Shown: positions 46,557-57,140, counted from the stretch's first letter. The stretch: 64,000 nt of DNA from Nonomuraea pusilla (GCF_900109355.1 NZ_FOBF01000006.1:62001-126000), one strand, 5' to 3'. Numbers and translations are program-made. The notes: generated by a model not told the origin, from the sequence alone.

Positions 46557-47506
46557 ACGGGTGGGCCCGGTTCGCCCTGCGCCGCCTGGCCGGCACCGCC
46601 GCCGTCGTGCTGCTGCTGTCGATCGGCGTGTTCGGCCTGCTCTACCTCGCCCCCGGCTCCGTCCAGCAGACCCTGCTCGGCACCCGCCCGGCCACCCCCG
46701 CCACGATCGCCGCCATCCAGGCCCGCTACCACCTGAACGACCCCGTCGCCGTCCAGTACCTGCGCTGGCTCGGCGGCGTGCTGCGCGGCGACCTCGGCAC
46801 CTCGATCAGGACCGGCGCCGCCGTCTCCGGCATGCTGGGGGAGCGGCTGCCGCTCACCCTCGCGCTCACCGGCTACGGCACCCTGCTCGCCGCGCTCGCC
46901 GGGATCCCGCTCGGCGTGCTCGGCGCGCTGCGCCGCGGACGCGCCACCGACCGGCTGGTCGTCACCGCGGGCGTCGTCGGGCTGTCCGCGCCGCCGTTCG
47001 CCGTCGGGCTGCTGCTGCTCGTCGTGTTCGCCCTCGGCCTCGGCTGGTTCCCCGTGTACGGCACCGGCGAGGGCCTGGCCGACCAGGTGTGGCACCTCAC
47101 CCTGCCCGCCGCCGCCCTCGCCGTGGGCGCCGTCGGCCTGCTCGTCCGGTTCACCAGGGCGGCCCTCGTCCGGGAGCTGGAGCAGGACTACGTCGTGTTC
47201 GCGCGGGCCCGCGGCCTGCGCGCGCCCCTCGTGCTCCGCTACGCCCTGCGCAACTCGCTCGTGCCCGTGCTCACCGCCGCCGGGCTCATCGTGACCGGCA
47301 CGCTGGCGGGCACCGTGCTGGTGGAGGTCACCTTCGCGCTGCCCGGCCTCGGCTCGCTGCTGGTCGACTCGGTGACGTTCAAGGACGTGCCCGTCGTGCA
47401 GGCGCTCGCGCTGCTGCTCACCCTGCTCGTCGCCGCCGTCAACCTGCTCGTGGACGTCGGCTACTCCCTCGTCGACCCCCGCGTACGGCTCGGGGGCGCC
47501 GCATGA
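46553..47506 (+). CDS. ABC transporter permease (DppB/OppB type)
   Basis: The 317-residue protein has six predicted membrane helices and the DppB N-terminus FALRRLAGTAAVVLLLSIGVFGLLYLAPGS. YHLNDPVAVQYLRWLGGVLRGDLGTSI is the usual periplasmic segment, and VRELEQDYVVFARARGL is the EAA-type loop contacting the ATPase. Start GTG 46553 overlaps the peptidase stop; the stop overlaps the next permease start (ATGA). Confidence 0.93.
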   Translation: MNGWARFALRRLAGTAAVVLLLSIGVFGLLYLAPGSVQQTLLGTRPATPATIAAIQARYHLNDPVAVQYLRWLGGVLRGDLGTSIRTGAAVSGMLGERLPLTLALTGYGTLLAALAGIPLGVLGALRRGRATDRLVVTAGVVGLSAPPFAVGLLLLVVFALGLGWFPVYGTGEGLADQVWHLTLPAAALAVGAVGLLVRFTRAALVRELEQDYVVFARARGLRAPLVLRYALRNSLVPVLTAAGLIVTGTLAGTVLVEVTFALPGLGSLLVDSVTFKDVPVVQALALLLTLLVAAVNLLVDVGYSLVDPRVRLGGAA

Positions 47507-48315
47507 GGCGGATCTCGTTCGGCGTGGCCCTGGCGCTGGCCGTGCTCGTCGCCGTGGGCGTGGCGGCCGCGTTCGCCCCCTGGCTGGTGCCCGACGCCAC
47601 CGCCCAGGACCTCATGACCGGCATCACCGGCCCCGGCCCCGGCCACCCCCTCGGCACCGACGACCTGGGCCGCGACGTCCTGCAGCTCCTCGTCGCGGGA
47701 GCCCGCACCGCCGTCCCCGGCGCGCTCGCCGTGGCCGCGGGGTCCATGCTGATCGGCAACCTCGCCGGGCTGGCCGCCGGCTACCACGGCGGCTGGGTGG
47801 ACGCGCTGGCCATGCGCTGGGCCGACCTCATGTTCTCGCTGCCCGCGCTGCTCGTCGCCATCGTCGTCGCCGGCGTGCTCGGCGGCGGCTACGGGCTCGC
47901 CATCGCGGTGCTCGTCGTGCTGTTCGCCCCCGGCGACACCCGGGTCGTCCGCGGCGCCGTCCTTGAACAGCGCCACCGCCCGTACGTCGAGGCCGCCCTG
48001 CTCAAGAACCTCTCCTCCTGGCGGATCATGACCAGGCACATCTGGCCGAACATCGCCCCGGTCAGCCTGGCCTCCGCCTTCCTCAACTTCGCGTACGCGC
48101 TGGTCTCGCTGTCGTCGCTGTCGTTCCTCGGGCTGGGCGTGCCCGCCGGGTCGCCCGACTGGGGACGCACCCTGGCCGACAACCGCACCCAGCTCCTCGC
48201 CAACCCCTGGGCCGTGATCGCCCCCGGCCTCGCCGTCATCGCCACCGCCGCCGCGCTCAACGTCGTCGGCGACTGGCTGCACGAGCGCGTCGAACGGCGC
48301 GGAAGGGCACACTGA
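47503..48315 (+). CDS. ABC transporter permease (DppC/OppC type)
   Basis: The 270-residue protein has the DppC hallmark GHPLGTDDLGRDVLQLLVAGARTA (residues 44-67), then a run of hydrophobic helices and the coupling loop QRHRPYVEAALLKNLSSWRIMTRHIWPN. It partners the preceding permease to form the membrane channel. ATG 47503 overlaps the previous stop by 4 nt. Confidence 0.93.
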   Translation: MRRISFGVALALAVLVAVGVAAAFAPWLVPDATAQDLMTGITGPGPGHPLGTDDLGRDVLQLLVAGARTAVPGALAVAAGSMLIGNLAGLAAGYHGGWVDALAMRWADLMFSLPALLVAIVVAGVLGGGYGLAIAVLVVLFAPGDTRVVRGAVLEQRHRPYVEAALLKNLSSWRIMTRHIWPNIAPVSLASAFLNFAYALVSLSSLSFLGLGVPAGSPDWGRTLADNRTQLLANPWAVIAPGLAVIATAAALNVVGDWLHERVERRGRAH

Positions 48316-48316
48316 C

Positions 48317-50062
<1,746 letters not shown>

Positions 50063-50072
50063 GCGCGCGGGC

Positions 50073-50666
50073 TCAGTCCTCCGAGAACGAGATCAGCGTG
50101 AGGACCCGGCAGCCCTTCTCGCCCGTGACGTACACGTGGTCGGACTCCGCCGCGAACCGCAGCGCGTCGCCCTCGCCCAGCGTCACCGACCAGGCCTCGG
50201 TCTCCACCGTCACCTCGCCCGCCACCACGTACGCGTGCTCCACCGAGCCCGCGCCGTGCGCCGTCTTCGCGCTGCGCGTGCCCGGCGGCAGGTCGCCCTC
50301 GGCCAGCTCGAACCTGCGCCTGTCGGGCGCGGCGAACAGGCTGCGCACCGTCGTGTCGCCGACCAGCACCGGCATGCCCTCGCCGCGCCTGACCACCTCG
50401 GGGCCCTCCGGCGCCGCCCGCGTCAGCTCGGCGAACGTCAGCCCCAGCGCGGCGGCCAGCCGGGTCAGCACCTCGATCGTCGGGTTGGCCACGCCCCGCT
50501 CGATCTGCGAGATCAGCGCCTTGCTGACCCCGGTCAGCTCGGCCAGCTCCCGCACGCTGAACCCGCGCGCGAGCCGCCTGCGCCGCAGGTTGCCGGCGAT
50601 CGCCCCGCGCAGCCCCGAGGCCGGCTCAGGCGTCACCGCCACGACAGGGGTCTTCTCGTGCCGCAC
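50073..50666 (-). CDS. XRE-family regulator with C-terminal cupin
   Basis: The 197-residue protein has an N-terminal helix-turn-helix (LRRRRLARGFSVRELAELTGVSKALISQIERGVANPTIEVLTRLAAALG, about 27-75) and a cupin domain (125-190) with KTAHGAGSVEHAYVVAGEVTVE and GDALRFAAESDHVYV. This class senses small ligands through the cupin and often represses transport or polyamine/amino-acid genes. GTG 50666 has AAGGGA upstream. It converges on the ABC operon with a 10-bp gap and is a candidate regulator of it. Confidence 0.9.
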   Translation of the reverse strand: MRHEKTPVVAVTPEPASGLRGAIAGNLRRRRLARGFSVRELAELTGVSKALISQIERGVANPTIEVLTRLAAALGLTFAELTRAAPEGPEVVRRGEGMPVLVGDTTVRSLFAAPDRRRFELAEGDLPPGTRSAKTAHGAGSVEHAYVVAGEVTVETEAWSVTLGEGDALRFAAESDHVYVTGEKGCRVLTLISFSED

Positions 50667-50714
50667 GTGGGTCCCTTCTCCCGCTGGAACGTCCTGCTCG
50701 AAGCCGACACCCCA

Positions 50715-51461
50715 TCATGCCCGGTCCGCGCGGTGCGGAGGGTCCTCGAAGTGCGTCTCGCTCGGCGGCTCCCCGCTGACCTTCTCCACCACCATCGCGG
50801 CGACGTGGTGCAGCTTCACGTTCCGCTCCTGCGACACCCTGCGCAGGATCTCGAACGCCCTGCCGGCCGTGCAGCGGTGCTGCGCCATGACGATGCCCAG
50901 CGCCTGGTCGATGCTCGCCCGCGTGGCCAGCGCCTCCCTGAGCTGGTCGGCCACCTCCCGCGTCCGCGCCGCCTGCAGCGACGTCCGCAGCAGCACGCCG
51001 ATGTGCGCGGCCGCCACCCTGGCCGCCACCCGGCTCTGCTCGGGGAGCCCGCCCTCCTTGCTGGAGTACACCGTCAGCACGCCCAGCACCTCGCCCCCCG
51101 ACCGCAGCGGCTCGGCGTGCAGGCTGCGGATGCCGGGGGAGCGGCGGGCGAAACCCGCCCAGCGCGGCTCCGCGGGGAGGTCCTCCGCCGCCACCGGCTC
51201 GCCCGTGGCGACCGCCTCCAGGGCCGGGCCCTGCCCGGCCGCCCACTGCAGCGCGTCCAGCCGGCCCGCCCGCTCGTGCGTGCAGGCGACCGTACGCAGC
51301 CCGCGCTCCGCCCGGAGGGCGACGCTGACCATGGGGGAGTCCGGCATGGCGCTCGACGTGATCTCGACGCTCTCGGCGAGCGCGCGCTCGAACTCCACGA
51401 CGTCCGTCAGCGCGTCCGGCGGGTTCAACGGCTCCCCTTGCCTCTTGCAGCGGCTGGCCAC
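50715..51461 (-). CDS. GAF-ANTAR transcription antitermination regulator
   Basis: The 248-residue protein has an N-terminal GAF domain (25-165) with HERAGRLDALQWAAGQGPALEAVATGEPV, the usual quinone/ligand pocket sequence of this group. A C-terminal ANTAR domain (about 170-230) has LREALATRASIDQALGIVMAQHRCTAGRAFEILRRVSQERN. ANTAR domains bind paired RNA hairpins to prevent termination; in actinobacteria the family is expanded and responds to stress. GTG 51461 is the start; a TTG at 51425 is an alternative. No paired-hexaloop target was recognised nearby. Confidence 0.92.
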   Translation of the reverse strand: MASRCKRQGEPLNPPDALTDVVEFERALAESVEITSSAMPDSPMVSVALRAERGLRTVACTHERAGRLDALQWAAGQGPALEAVATGEPVAAEDLPAEPRWAGFARRSPGIRSLHAEPLRSGGEVLGVLTVYSSKEGGLPEQSRVAARVAAAHIGVLLRTSLQAARTREVADQLREALATRASIDQALGIVMAQHRCTAGRAFEILRRVSQERNVKLHHVAAMVVEKVSGEPPSETHFEDPPHRADRA

Positions 51462-51550
51462 GTTCTCCGACTTCCCCGGTCAGAGACCCCTGCCCGCCAG
51501 GGCGCGGTTGAGACGTTGAGAGGCTGAGGGGCTGACGTGGGGGCGGACGG

Positions 51551-52426
51551 TCAGAGGCTGAGGGCCAAACCCGCCGCCAGCAGCACCCCGTACGCCATCT
51601 GCAGCTTGCCCGTCTGCTGCAGCGCCGCGATCAGCGCCGGACCCACGGCGCCGCCCAGCACCGACCTGACCGGCCCCACGGCCAGCGGCGCCGCCAGCAC
51701 CGCGACGCCCGCCAGCGGCGCCAGCGGGATCATCGCCAGGGCCGCCGCCAGCGGCACGAGCAGGCACGCCGCGTACAGCAGCCGCGTGCGCCGCGCGCCC
51801 AGCGCCACCGCCAGCGTGCGCTTGCCCGCCAGCTCGTCCGTGCCGACGTCGCGCAGGTTGTTCACCACCAGCATCGAGCACGACAGCAACCCCACCGGGA
51901 TCGACGCGAACAGCGCCGGCCAGGTCAGGTGCTCGGTCTGCACGTACGCCGTGCCCACCACGGGCACCACGCCGAAGAACACGAACACCGCCAGCTCGCC
52001 CAGCCCCCGGTAGCCGTACGGCCGCTTGCCGCCGGTGTAGAACCAGGCGGCGGCGATCGCCGCGGCCCCCACCAGCAGCACCCACCACGCCCGCGTGGCG
52101 ACCACCAGGACCAGGCCCAGCACCGCCGCGACCGCGAAGCAGCCGAGCGCCGCCGCCAGCACCTGGCGGGGCGGCGCCGCGCGGGAGCCGACCAGGCGCA
52201 TCGGGCCGACACGCTCGTCGTCGGTGCCGCGGACGCCGTCGCTGTAGTCGTTGGAGTAGTTGACGCCGATCTGCAGCGACAGGGCCACGAGCAGGGCGAG
52301 CACCGCCCGCCACCACACGGGCGCGCCCTCGCCGACGGCCACGCCGGTGCCCACCATGACGGGCACGATCGCATTGGGCAGCGTCCGCGGGCGTGCGCCG
52401 GCGATCCACTGGCCGGGGGTTGCCAT
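51551..52426 (-). CDS. menA: 1,4-dihydroxy-2-naphthoate polyprenyltransferase
   Basis: MenA (291 residues) attaches the polyprenyl chain in menaquinone synthesis. It is a UbiA-fold membrane protein with about eight helices. The first Asp-rich motif is NYSNDYSDGVRGTDDERVGPMRLVGS (about residue 60), and the second is NNLRDVGTDELAGKRTLAV (about residue 180). ATG 52426 starts MATPGQWIAGARPRTLPNAIVPVMVG, the family N-terminus; the longer open frame upstream lies over the next gene. It follows the GNAT gene by 14 bp on the same strand. Confidence 0.95.
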   Translation of the reverse strand: MATPGQWIAGARPRTLPNAIVPVMVGTGVAVGEGAPVWWRAVLALLVALSLQIGVNYSNDYSDGVRGTDDERVGPMRLVGSRAAPPRQVLAAALGCFAVAAVLGLVLVVATRAWWVLLVGAAAIAAAWFYTGGKRPYGYRGLGELAVFVFFGVVPVVGTAYVQTEHLTWPALFASIPVGLLSCSMLVVNNLRDVGTDELAGKRTLAVALGARRTRLLYAACLLVPLAAALAMIPLAPLAGVAVLAAPLAVGPVRSVLGGAVGPALIAALQQTGKLQMAYGVLLAAGLALSL

Positions 52427-52440
52427 TGTCGATGAAACCT

Positions 52441-53049
52441 CTAGCTGATGTCGGTGGTGAGCCTGACCATGCGGACCGGACGGCCCATGTCGAGGACGCG
52501 TTCGGCCATGTCCTCGCCCCAGCCGGCCGACTCCAGGAAGCCGAGCACCGCGTAGTTCTCCGCGAACACCCACGTCACGATCTGCCGGAAGCCGTCCTCG
52601 CGCAGATAGTCGACCGTGGCGTTGAGCAGGCGGCTGCCGTGGCCGCGCCGGACGAAGTCCGGGTCCACCAGCAGCGTCAGCATCTCGGCGACCACGCTCG
52701 GGTCGAGGTCGGGGTCCTCCGCCGGGGAGTGCGAGGCCAGGCCGACCACGCGCTCGCCGCCACGGGGAGTCGTCAGGGCGGCGCTGCCGCCCGCTCCGAG
52801 GGCGGGAAAGCCCTCGGTGTCGAGGATGGTCTCCACCGCGACCAGCACCCGGTGCCTGGGGGTGGGCGGGGCGACGATCGCCTCGTCCCACTGGCGCAGC
52901 CACATCTTCTCGGCCGCGGGCCCGGTCATTTGTTCGAGCGGCCCTTCGGGGAGGAAGTCCCGATAGCCGTAGCGCCAGGCGCGGATCTGACAATTCGCAA
53001 CCTGGAGAACATCCTCGCGCCGGGCCGCCCGGACGCCTACGTCTGCCAT
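52441..53049 (-). CDS. GNAT family N-acetyltransferase
   Basis: The 202-residue protein shows VGVRAARREDVLQVANCQIRAWRYGYRDFLPEGPLEQM at its start, typical of GNATs, and the acetyl-CoA loop LLVDPDFVRRGHGSRLLNATVDYL near residue 135, then WVFAENYAVLGFLESAGW. ATG 53049 with AAGGAG 11 nt upstream is preferred to farther starts that run into the CGNR gene. It is probably co-transcribed with menA, but the substrate is unknown. Confidence 0.85.
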   Translation of the reverse strand: MADVGVRAARREDVLQVANCQIRAWRYGYRDFLPEGPLEQMTGPAAEKMWLRQWDEAIVAPPTPRHRVLVAVETILDTEGFPALGAGGSAALTTPRGGERVVGLASHSPAEDPDLDPSVVAEMLTLLVDPDFVRRGHGSRLLNATVDYLREDGFRQIVTWVFAENYAVLGFLESAGWGEDMAERVLDMGRPVRMVRLTTDIS

Positions 53050-53093
53050 CTCGGCCCGCTCCTTCGCCTGCCGTCCATGCCACAAGGCACGAG

Positions 53094-53612
53094 TTACACC
53101 GTATCGGTGTTTGACCCTTGGAGATGACGCGAACCACGCTTCCGCGCCCGGTACGCGCGTGTCTTTGTGCGATTGCCGCATATCCGCATAGAGCACCACG
53201 AGCGGGAACGGTTTCTGGACGCGTCGATGAACGCCCACTGACATCCGTCCTCCGCGCACACCTTCAACCGCTCCCACGACGGGTCGAGCGTCGCGGCCGC
53301 GATCCGCGCCAGCCCGGCCCGCACTCCCGCGCCCGCCGGCACCAGCTCGGGGCGCTCCCCGACCCGTACGGTGAGGGGCAGCTCCGGCAGCTCCGGCAGC
53401 TCGGCCGGCTCGCGCCGCAGTGCCGCCCGCAGGCCCTCACGCAGCAGCAGAGCGGTGTTCAGGTCGTCGTCCGTGGCCCGGTCGCCCGGGGCCGCCAGGC
53501 CGCGCTCGCGCAGCCACAGCGCCAGCTCGGCGGGGGAGGACAGCTCGTCCGCGTCGGCCTCGATGTCGTACGTGTTCACGAAATCGCGGACGAGCTCCGC
53601 GAATGACGGCAT
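53094..53612 (-). CDS. CGNR zinc-finger / ABATE-domain regulator
   Basis: The 172-residue protein has an N-terminal ABATE domain (FVNTYDIEADADELSSPAELALWLRERGL) and a C-terminal CGNR zinc finger: CAEDGCQWAFIDASRNRSRSWCSMRICGNRTK, with four cysteines and the CGNR box near residue 150. These are presumed DNA-binding stress or antibiotic-response regulators. ATG 53612 is preceded by a weak GGGGG. The last codons overlap an inverted repeat that lies 47 bp upstream of the GNAT start. Confidence 0.9.
   Translation of the reverse strand: MPSFAELVRDFVNTYDIEADADELSSPAELALWLRERGLAAPGDRATDDDLNTALLLREGLRAALRREPAELPELPELPLTVRVGERPELVPAGAGVRAGLARIAAATLDPSWERLKVCAEDGCQWAFIDASRNRSRSWCSMRICGNRTKTRAYRARKRGSRHLQGSNTDTV
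53096..53110. promoter_or_regulatory. Inverted repeat ACACCG-TAT-CGGTGT
   Basis: Perfect 6-bp arms separated by TAT. It sits in the last codons of the CGNR gene and just upstream of the GNAT-menA pair, so it could be an operator for those genes. Confidence 0.5.
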
Positions 53613-53687
53613 GCCCCCACTCTACTTCCGAGATCACCCCACTGATCGCCCCGCCCGATTCGACGGCCGCCCGCCCCGCACGCGGCG

Positions 53688-55085
53688 TCAGGTGACGTCG
53701 GCGAGGGCCTGGGCGAGCCGCCGCACCCCCTCCGCCAGCTCCCCCAGGTGGGTCGCGGCGACGTGGGTGACCCTGATCCGCGGCCCCGGCGGCTCCGACG
53801 GGTAGTAGATCCGCCCCGGACTGACCAGGACCCCGTTGCGCTTGGCCGCCTCCACCAGCGCGTCCTCGTCGGTCTCCGCCGGCAGCCGCAGCCACAGGTG
53901 CATCCCGCCCGCGGGCACCAGGTGCGGCGTCGCCTCCGGCAGCCGCGCCGCGAGGGCCGTCACCAGCGCCTGCCTGCGCACGTCGAGCTCGGCGTGCACG
54001 GCCGCCAGGTGCCGCCGCCACGCCGGCGACCCCACGAACTCCAGCGCCGTCTCCTGCAGCGGCCTGGCCACGAAGAACGACTCCACGAGCTGTGACGCCC
54101 GCAGCCGCCGCGCCGCCGGTCCACGGGCGATCACCGCTCCCACCCGCATGCTCGGCGCCAGGATCTTGGTCAGCGAGCCGACGTACACGACGGTGCCGTG
54201 CGCGTCCATCGACACCATGGTCGGCGGCGGGTGCTCGGTCAGGAACCTCGCGAAGTCGTCCTCGACCACGAACGCCCCCGCCGCCCTGGCCACCTCCAGC
54301 ACCTGCCGCCTGCGGTCGGGCGTGAGGGTCGCGCCGGTCGGGTTCTGGCAGGTGGGCTGGCAGAAGAACACGCGCGCCCCGGTGACGGCGAACGCCTCGG
54401 CCAGCAGGTCGGGCCGCACCCCGTCGCGGTCCATGGGGACGGCCACCGCCCGCAGCCCGGCCGCCTTGACCGCCGCCAGCGCCCCCGGGTACGTCGGCGT
54501 CTCGACCAGCACCGGCGTGCCCGGCGCCGCCAGCGTCCTGAACGTGTGGGTCAGGCCCGCCTGCCCGCCGCTCACGATGAGCGCGTCGGCCGCCGTGACG
54601 TCCCCGCCCGCCTGCGCCGCGAACCACCGGCGCAGGCCCGCCACGCCGTTCAGCGGCGGCATCGCCCACGCGTCGGCCCCGCGCACCGCCCGCACCGCCG
54701 CCGCGGCGAGCTGCTTGTCGGGCCGCAGCGACGGCGGCAGGTAGCCGCCCGTCAGCGGCACCACGCCGTCGGGCGGGGCGGTCAGCAGCGCGCTCACCGG
54801 ACGGTCGTCGACCACGCGGTCGCCCAGCGCGACCGTCTGCCAGGACAGGTCGGCCGCCTCGCCCGCGCCCGCCGCCGGCCGCGCCACGAACGTGCCCGTG
54901 CCCGGCCTCGACACCACCCGCCCCTCGGCCGCCAGCAGCCCGATCGCGCGCGAGACGGTCACGGGGCTCACGTTGTGCCGCCGCATGATCTCCCGGCTGG
55001 ACGGCAGCCGCGCGCCCGGCCCCAGCCGCGCGGCCTCCTCCCGCAGTATCGCGGCGATCTGGGCGATACTGCTATCGTTATTCAT
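53688..55085 (-). CDS. MocR-type (GntR/aminotransferase) transcriptional regulator
   Basis: The 465-residue protein has an N-terminal GntR winged helix (SIAQIAAILREEAARLGPGARLPSSREIMRRHNVSPVTVSRAIGLLAAEGRVVSRPGTGTFV, about 6-68) and a fold-type I aminotransferase domain. The PLP-binding lysine is expected in YVGSLTKILAPSMRVG (around residue 305), and FCQPTCQNPTGATL is the conserved NPTG strand. MocR proteins sense PLP or amino-acid-type ligands. ATG 55085 shares the tetramer CATG with the divergent EamA start; TATCCT lies 8 nt upstream, so the mRNA is probably leaderless. Confidence 0.93.
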   Translation of the reverse strand: MNNDSSIAQIAAILREEAARLGPGARLPSSREIMRRHNVSPVTVSRAIGLLAAEGRVVSRPGTGTFVARPAAGAGEAADLSWQTVALGDRVVDDRPVSALLTAPPDGVVPLTGGYLPPSLRPDKQLAAAAVRAVRGADAWAMPPLNGVAGLRRWFAAQAGGDVTAADALIVSGGQAGLTHTFRTLAAPGTPVLVETPTYPGALAAVKAAGLRAVAVPMDRDGVRPDLLAEAFAVTGARVFFCQPTCQNPTGATLTPDRRRQVLEVARAAGAFVVEDDFARFLTEHPPPTMVSMDAHGTVVYVGSLTKILAPSMRVGAVIARGPAARRLRASQLVESFFVARPLQETALEFVGSPAWRRHLAAVHAELDVRRQALVTALAARLPEATPHLVPAGGMHLWLRLPAETDEDALVEAAKRNGVLVSPGRIYYPSEPPGPRIRVTHVAATHLGELAEGVRRLAQALADVT

Positions 55086-55108
55086 GAACAGCAAGGATAG
55101 CGCTATCG
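55064..55108. promoter_or_regulatory. Divergent leaderless promoters with paired GATA-N4-TATC dyads
   Basis: GATA-CTGC-TATC at 55065-55076 and the perfect palindrome GATAGCGCTATC at 55096-55107 are 31 bp apart and flank the shared CATG. For EamA, TATCGT (55073-55078) lies 5 nt before its ATG; for MocR, TATCCT (complement of 55094-55099) lies 8 nt before its ATG. Each dyad overlaps one -10 box, so a bound MocR could shut both promoters. Confidence 0.75.
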
Positions 55109-56058
55109 TCGCCGTTGCAGTAGCGCCCACCGCCGGACCCGCCGGACACGACGCCGCGCGCGGCACCGCCCTGGCCTTCCTCGGCGTCCTGGCCTTCAGC
55201 GGCTCGTTCCCCGCCACCGCGTTCGCCATGAGGGGCTTCGACCCGTGGCTCGTCGGCGTCGGCCGCGCCGCCGTCGCCGGCGTCATCGCGCTGGCCTGCC
55301 TCAAAGCCGCCCGGCTGCCCCTCGTCCCGCCCAGGAGCCACTGGCCCGCGTACGCCGTCATCAGCGCCGGCGTCGTGTTCGGCTTCCCCGTCTTCAGCGG
55401 CCTCGCCCTGCACCTCGGCGCGAGCACCTCGCACGCCGCCGTCGTCATCGCCCTGCTGCCCGCCGCCACCGCGATCGGAGCCGTGCTGCGCGCGGGGGAA
55501 CGCCCGAAACCGCTGTTCTGGGCCGCCTGCGCGGCCGGCGCCGCCGCCGTGACCGCGTTCACCCTCACCCGGGGCGCCGCCGGGGCCGCCTCGGCCGCCT
55601 CGGCCGCCTCGGCCGCCTCGGCGGCCTGGGCGGCCTGGGCGGACGTCCTGCTCGTCGGCGCCCTCGTCTCGGCCGCCGCCGGATACACCGAAGGCGGACG
55701 GCTCTCCCGCGGCACCCCCGGCTGGCAGGTCATCTCGTACGCGCTCGTGCTCTCCCTGCCCCTGACCGTCCCCATCACCGCCGTCCTCGCCGCCACCACG
55801 CCGATCGACCCGGCACCCGACGCCCTCGCCGGGCTCGCGTACGTCTCGCTGATCTCGATGTTCCTCGGCTTCATCCCCTGGTACGCCGGGTTGGCCAGGG
55901 GCGGCATCGCCAGGGCCGGGCAGACCCAGCTCACCCAGCCGCTGCTCACCCTGCTCTGGGCGTGGACCCTCCTGGGGGAGCGCTACGGCGCCGCGACCGT
56001 CGTCACCGCCGTCGCCGTCCTCGTCTGCGTCGCCGTCACCCAGCGGACCCGTGCCTGA
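55084..56058 (+). CDS. EamA/DMT family transporter
   Basis: The 324-residue protein has about ten hydrophobic segments in two EamA halves: ALAFLGVLAFSGSFPATAFAMRGFDPWLVGVGRAA in the first and SLISMFLGFIPWYAGLARGGIARAGQTQLTQPLLTLLWAWTLLGE in the second. A low-complexity Ala/Ser run (residues 168-182) forms a loop. Family members export amino acids or other metabolites. It is divergent from the MocR gene and its natural target. ATG 55084 overlaps the MocR start by 2 bp. Confidence 0.92.
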   Translation: MNSKDSAIVAVAVAPTAGPAGHDAARGTALAFLGVLAFSGSFPATAFAMRGFDPWLVGVGRAAVAGVIALACLKAARLPLVPPRSHWPAYAVISAGVVFGFPVFSGLALHLGASTSHAAVVIALLPAATAIGAVLRAGERPKPLFWAACAAGAAAVTAFTLTRGAAGAASAASAASAASAAWAAWADVLLVGALVSAAAGYTEGGRLSRGTPGWQVISYALVLSLPLTVPITAVLAATTPIDPAPDALAGLAYVSLISMFLGFIPWYAGLARGGIARAGQTQLTQPLLTLLWAWTLLGERYGAATVVTAVAVLVCVAVTQRTRA

Positions 56059-56117
56059 AGGCCCCGACTTGAATCCTGTGACGTCGGCTCGCACGATGAG
56101 AAGAGGAGGTGTCACAG

Positions 56118-57140
56118 ATGGCTGACCTCACGATCCCGGACGGCGGCTTCTGGCCCGCGCCGGAAATCCCGCAGCCCAACATCTACCCGATGGAATGGCA
56201 CGTCGAGACCGAGAAACTCGCGGCCATCTACGAGAAGTCCAAGCGCGTCGTGTGGAACCCCGCCGACCTCCCCTGGGACGACCTCGACCCGGCCGATTTC
56301 ACCCGCGAACAGCGCCTCGGCGTCATGTACTGGTTCTCCGTGCTCGCCAATTTCGACGCCTCCGGCCCGGCCGTGTTCGCTCGGGCCACCATCCAGGCGT
56401 TCGAGAAACACGAGGAGGACCCCGTCAGGAAGTGCTTCTTCTCCATCACCCGCGACGAGATGAACCATGAGGAGTGCTGCCAGCGCACCATCGCCAGACT
56501 CTGGCCCGGAGGCCCCCTGAACTGGACGCCCTCCGACGACCTCGAAGCCGCCGCCCACAACAACATCGGCTGGCTCTACCACAACGGCGGCCGGTACTGG
56601 AACGGCTACAACACCGCCGTCGGCAAGTACACCCTGCCCGTGCTCTTCACCAGCTTCATGATGGGGGAAATGGCCGCCTCCACGCTTTTCCGCGGCATGG
56701 CGTCCGGCACGCGGCACCCCGTCTTCAACGACATGTTCCACCGCATCGGCCGCGACGAGTCCCGCCACCTGCAAATCTGCATGACCATTCTGGAAAAGGA
56801 ATGGCCCGGACTCACCGACGACACCAAGAGCCTCATCACCCGCCAGCTCAGAGCCGGATTCGTGTTCCTCAGCATGATCCTCTGGGAGCCCCCGGAAGGA
56901 TTCTGGGAACTGCCGCCCTACTTCCTGCCCAACCACCGCGTCCTCATGGACCACGCCAGGGACGCCGGCCTCGGCCTCCTGACGTACGAGGAGCAGGCGG
57001 AGAACTGGCGCGTCGCCATGGCAAGGGTCCGCGCCATCGTCGAACGCTGGGGCATCCCGTTCCCCGCCATCCCGGAACTCGACCTGGAAGGCGTGAACAT
57101 CGACACCATAGACCCAGAAGACATCATCCCCGTCTTTTAA
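56118..57140 (+). CDS. Ferritin-like diiron protein (AurF/R2-like)
   Basis: The 340-residue protein has two diiron half-sites. The first is Asp in NFDASG followed 32 residues later by DEMNH; the second is Glu in GEMAAS followed 28 residues later by DESRH. The E-x28-DExxH spacing is that of AurF-type N-oxygenases, while the first Asp resembles ribonucleotide-reductase R2 and R2-like oxidases. It is probably a soluble oxygenase or oxidase of unknown substrate. AGGAGGT at 56104-56110 selects ATG 56118. It stands alone, 59 bp after the EamA gene. Confidence 0.8.
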   Translation: MADLTIPDGGFWPAPEIPQPNIYPMEWHVETEKLAAIYEKSKRVVWNPADLPWDDLDPADFTREQRLGVMYWFSVLANFDASGPAVFARATIQAFEKHEEDPVRKCFFSITRDEMNHEECCQRTIARLWPGGPLNWTPSDDLEAAAHNNIGWLYHNGGRYWNGYNTAVGKYTLPVLFTSFMMGEMAASTLFRGMASGTRHPVFNDMFHRIGRDESRHLQICMTILEKEWPGLTDDTKSLITRQLRAGFVFLSMILWEPPEGFWELPPYFLPNHRVLMDHARDAGLGLLTYEEQAENWRVAMARVRAIVERWGIPFPAIPELDLEGVNIDTIDPEDIIPVF

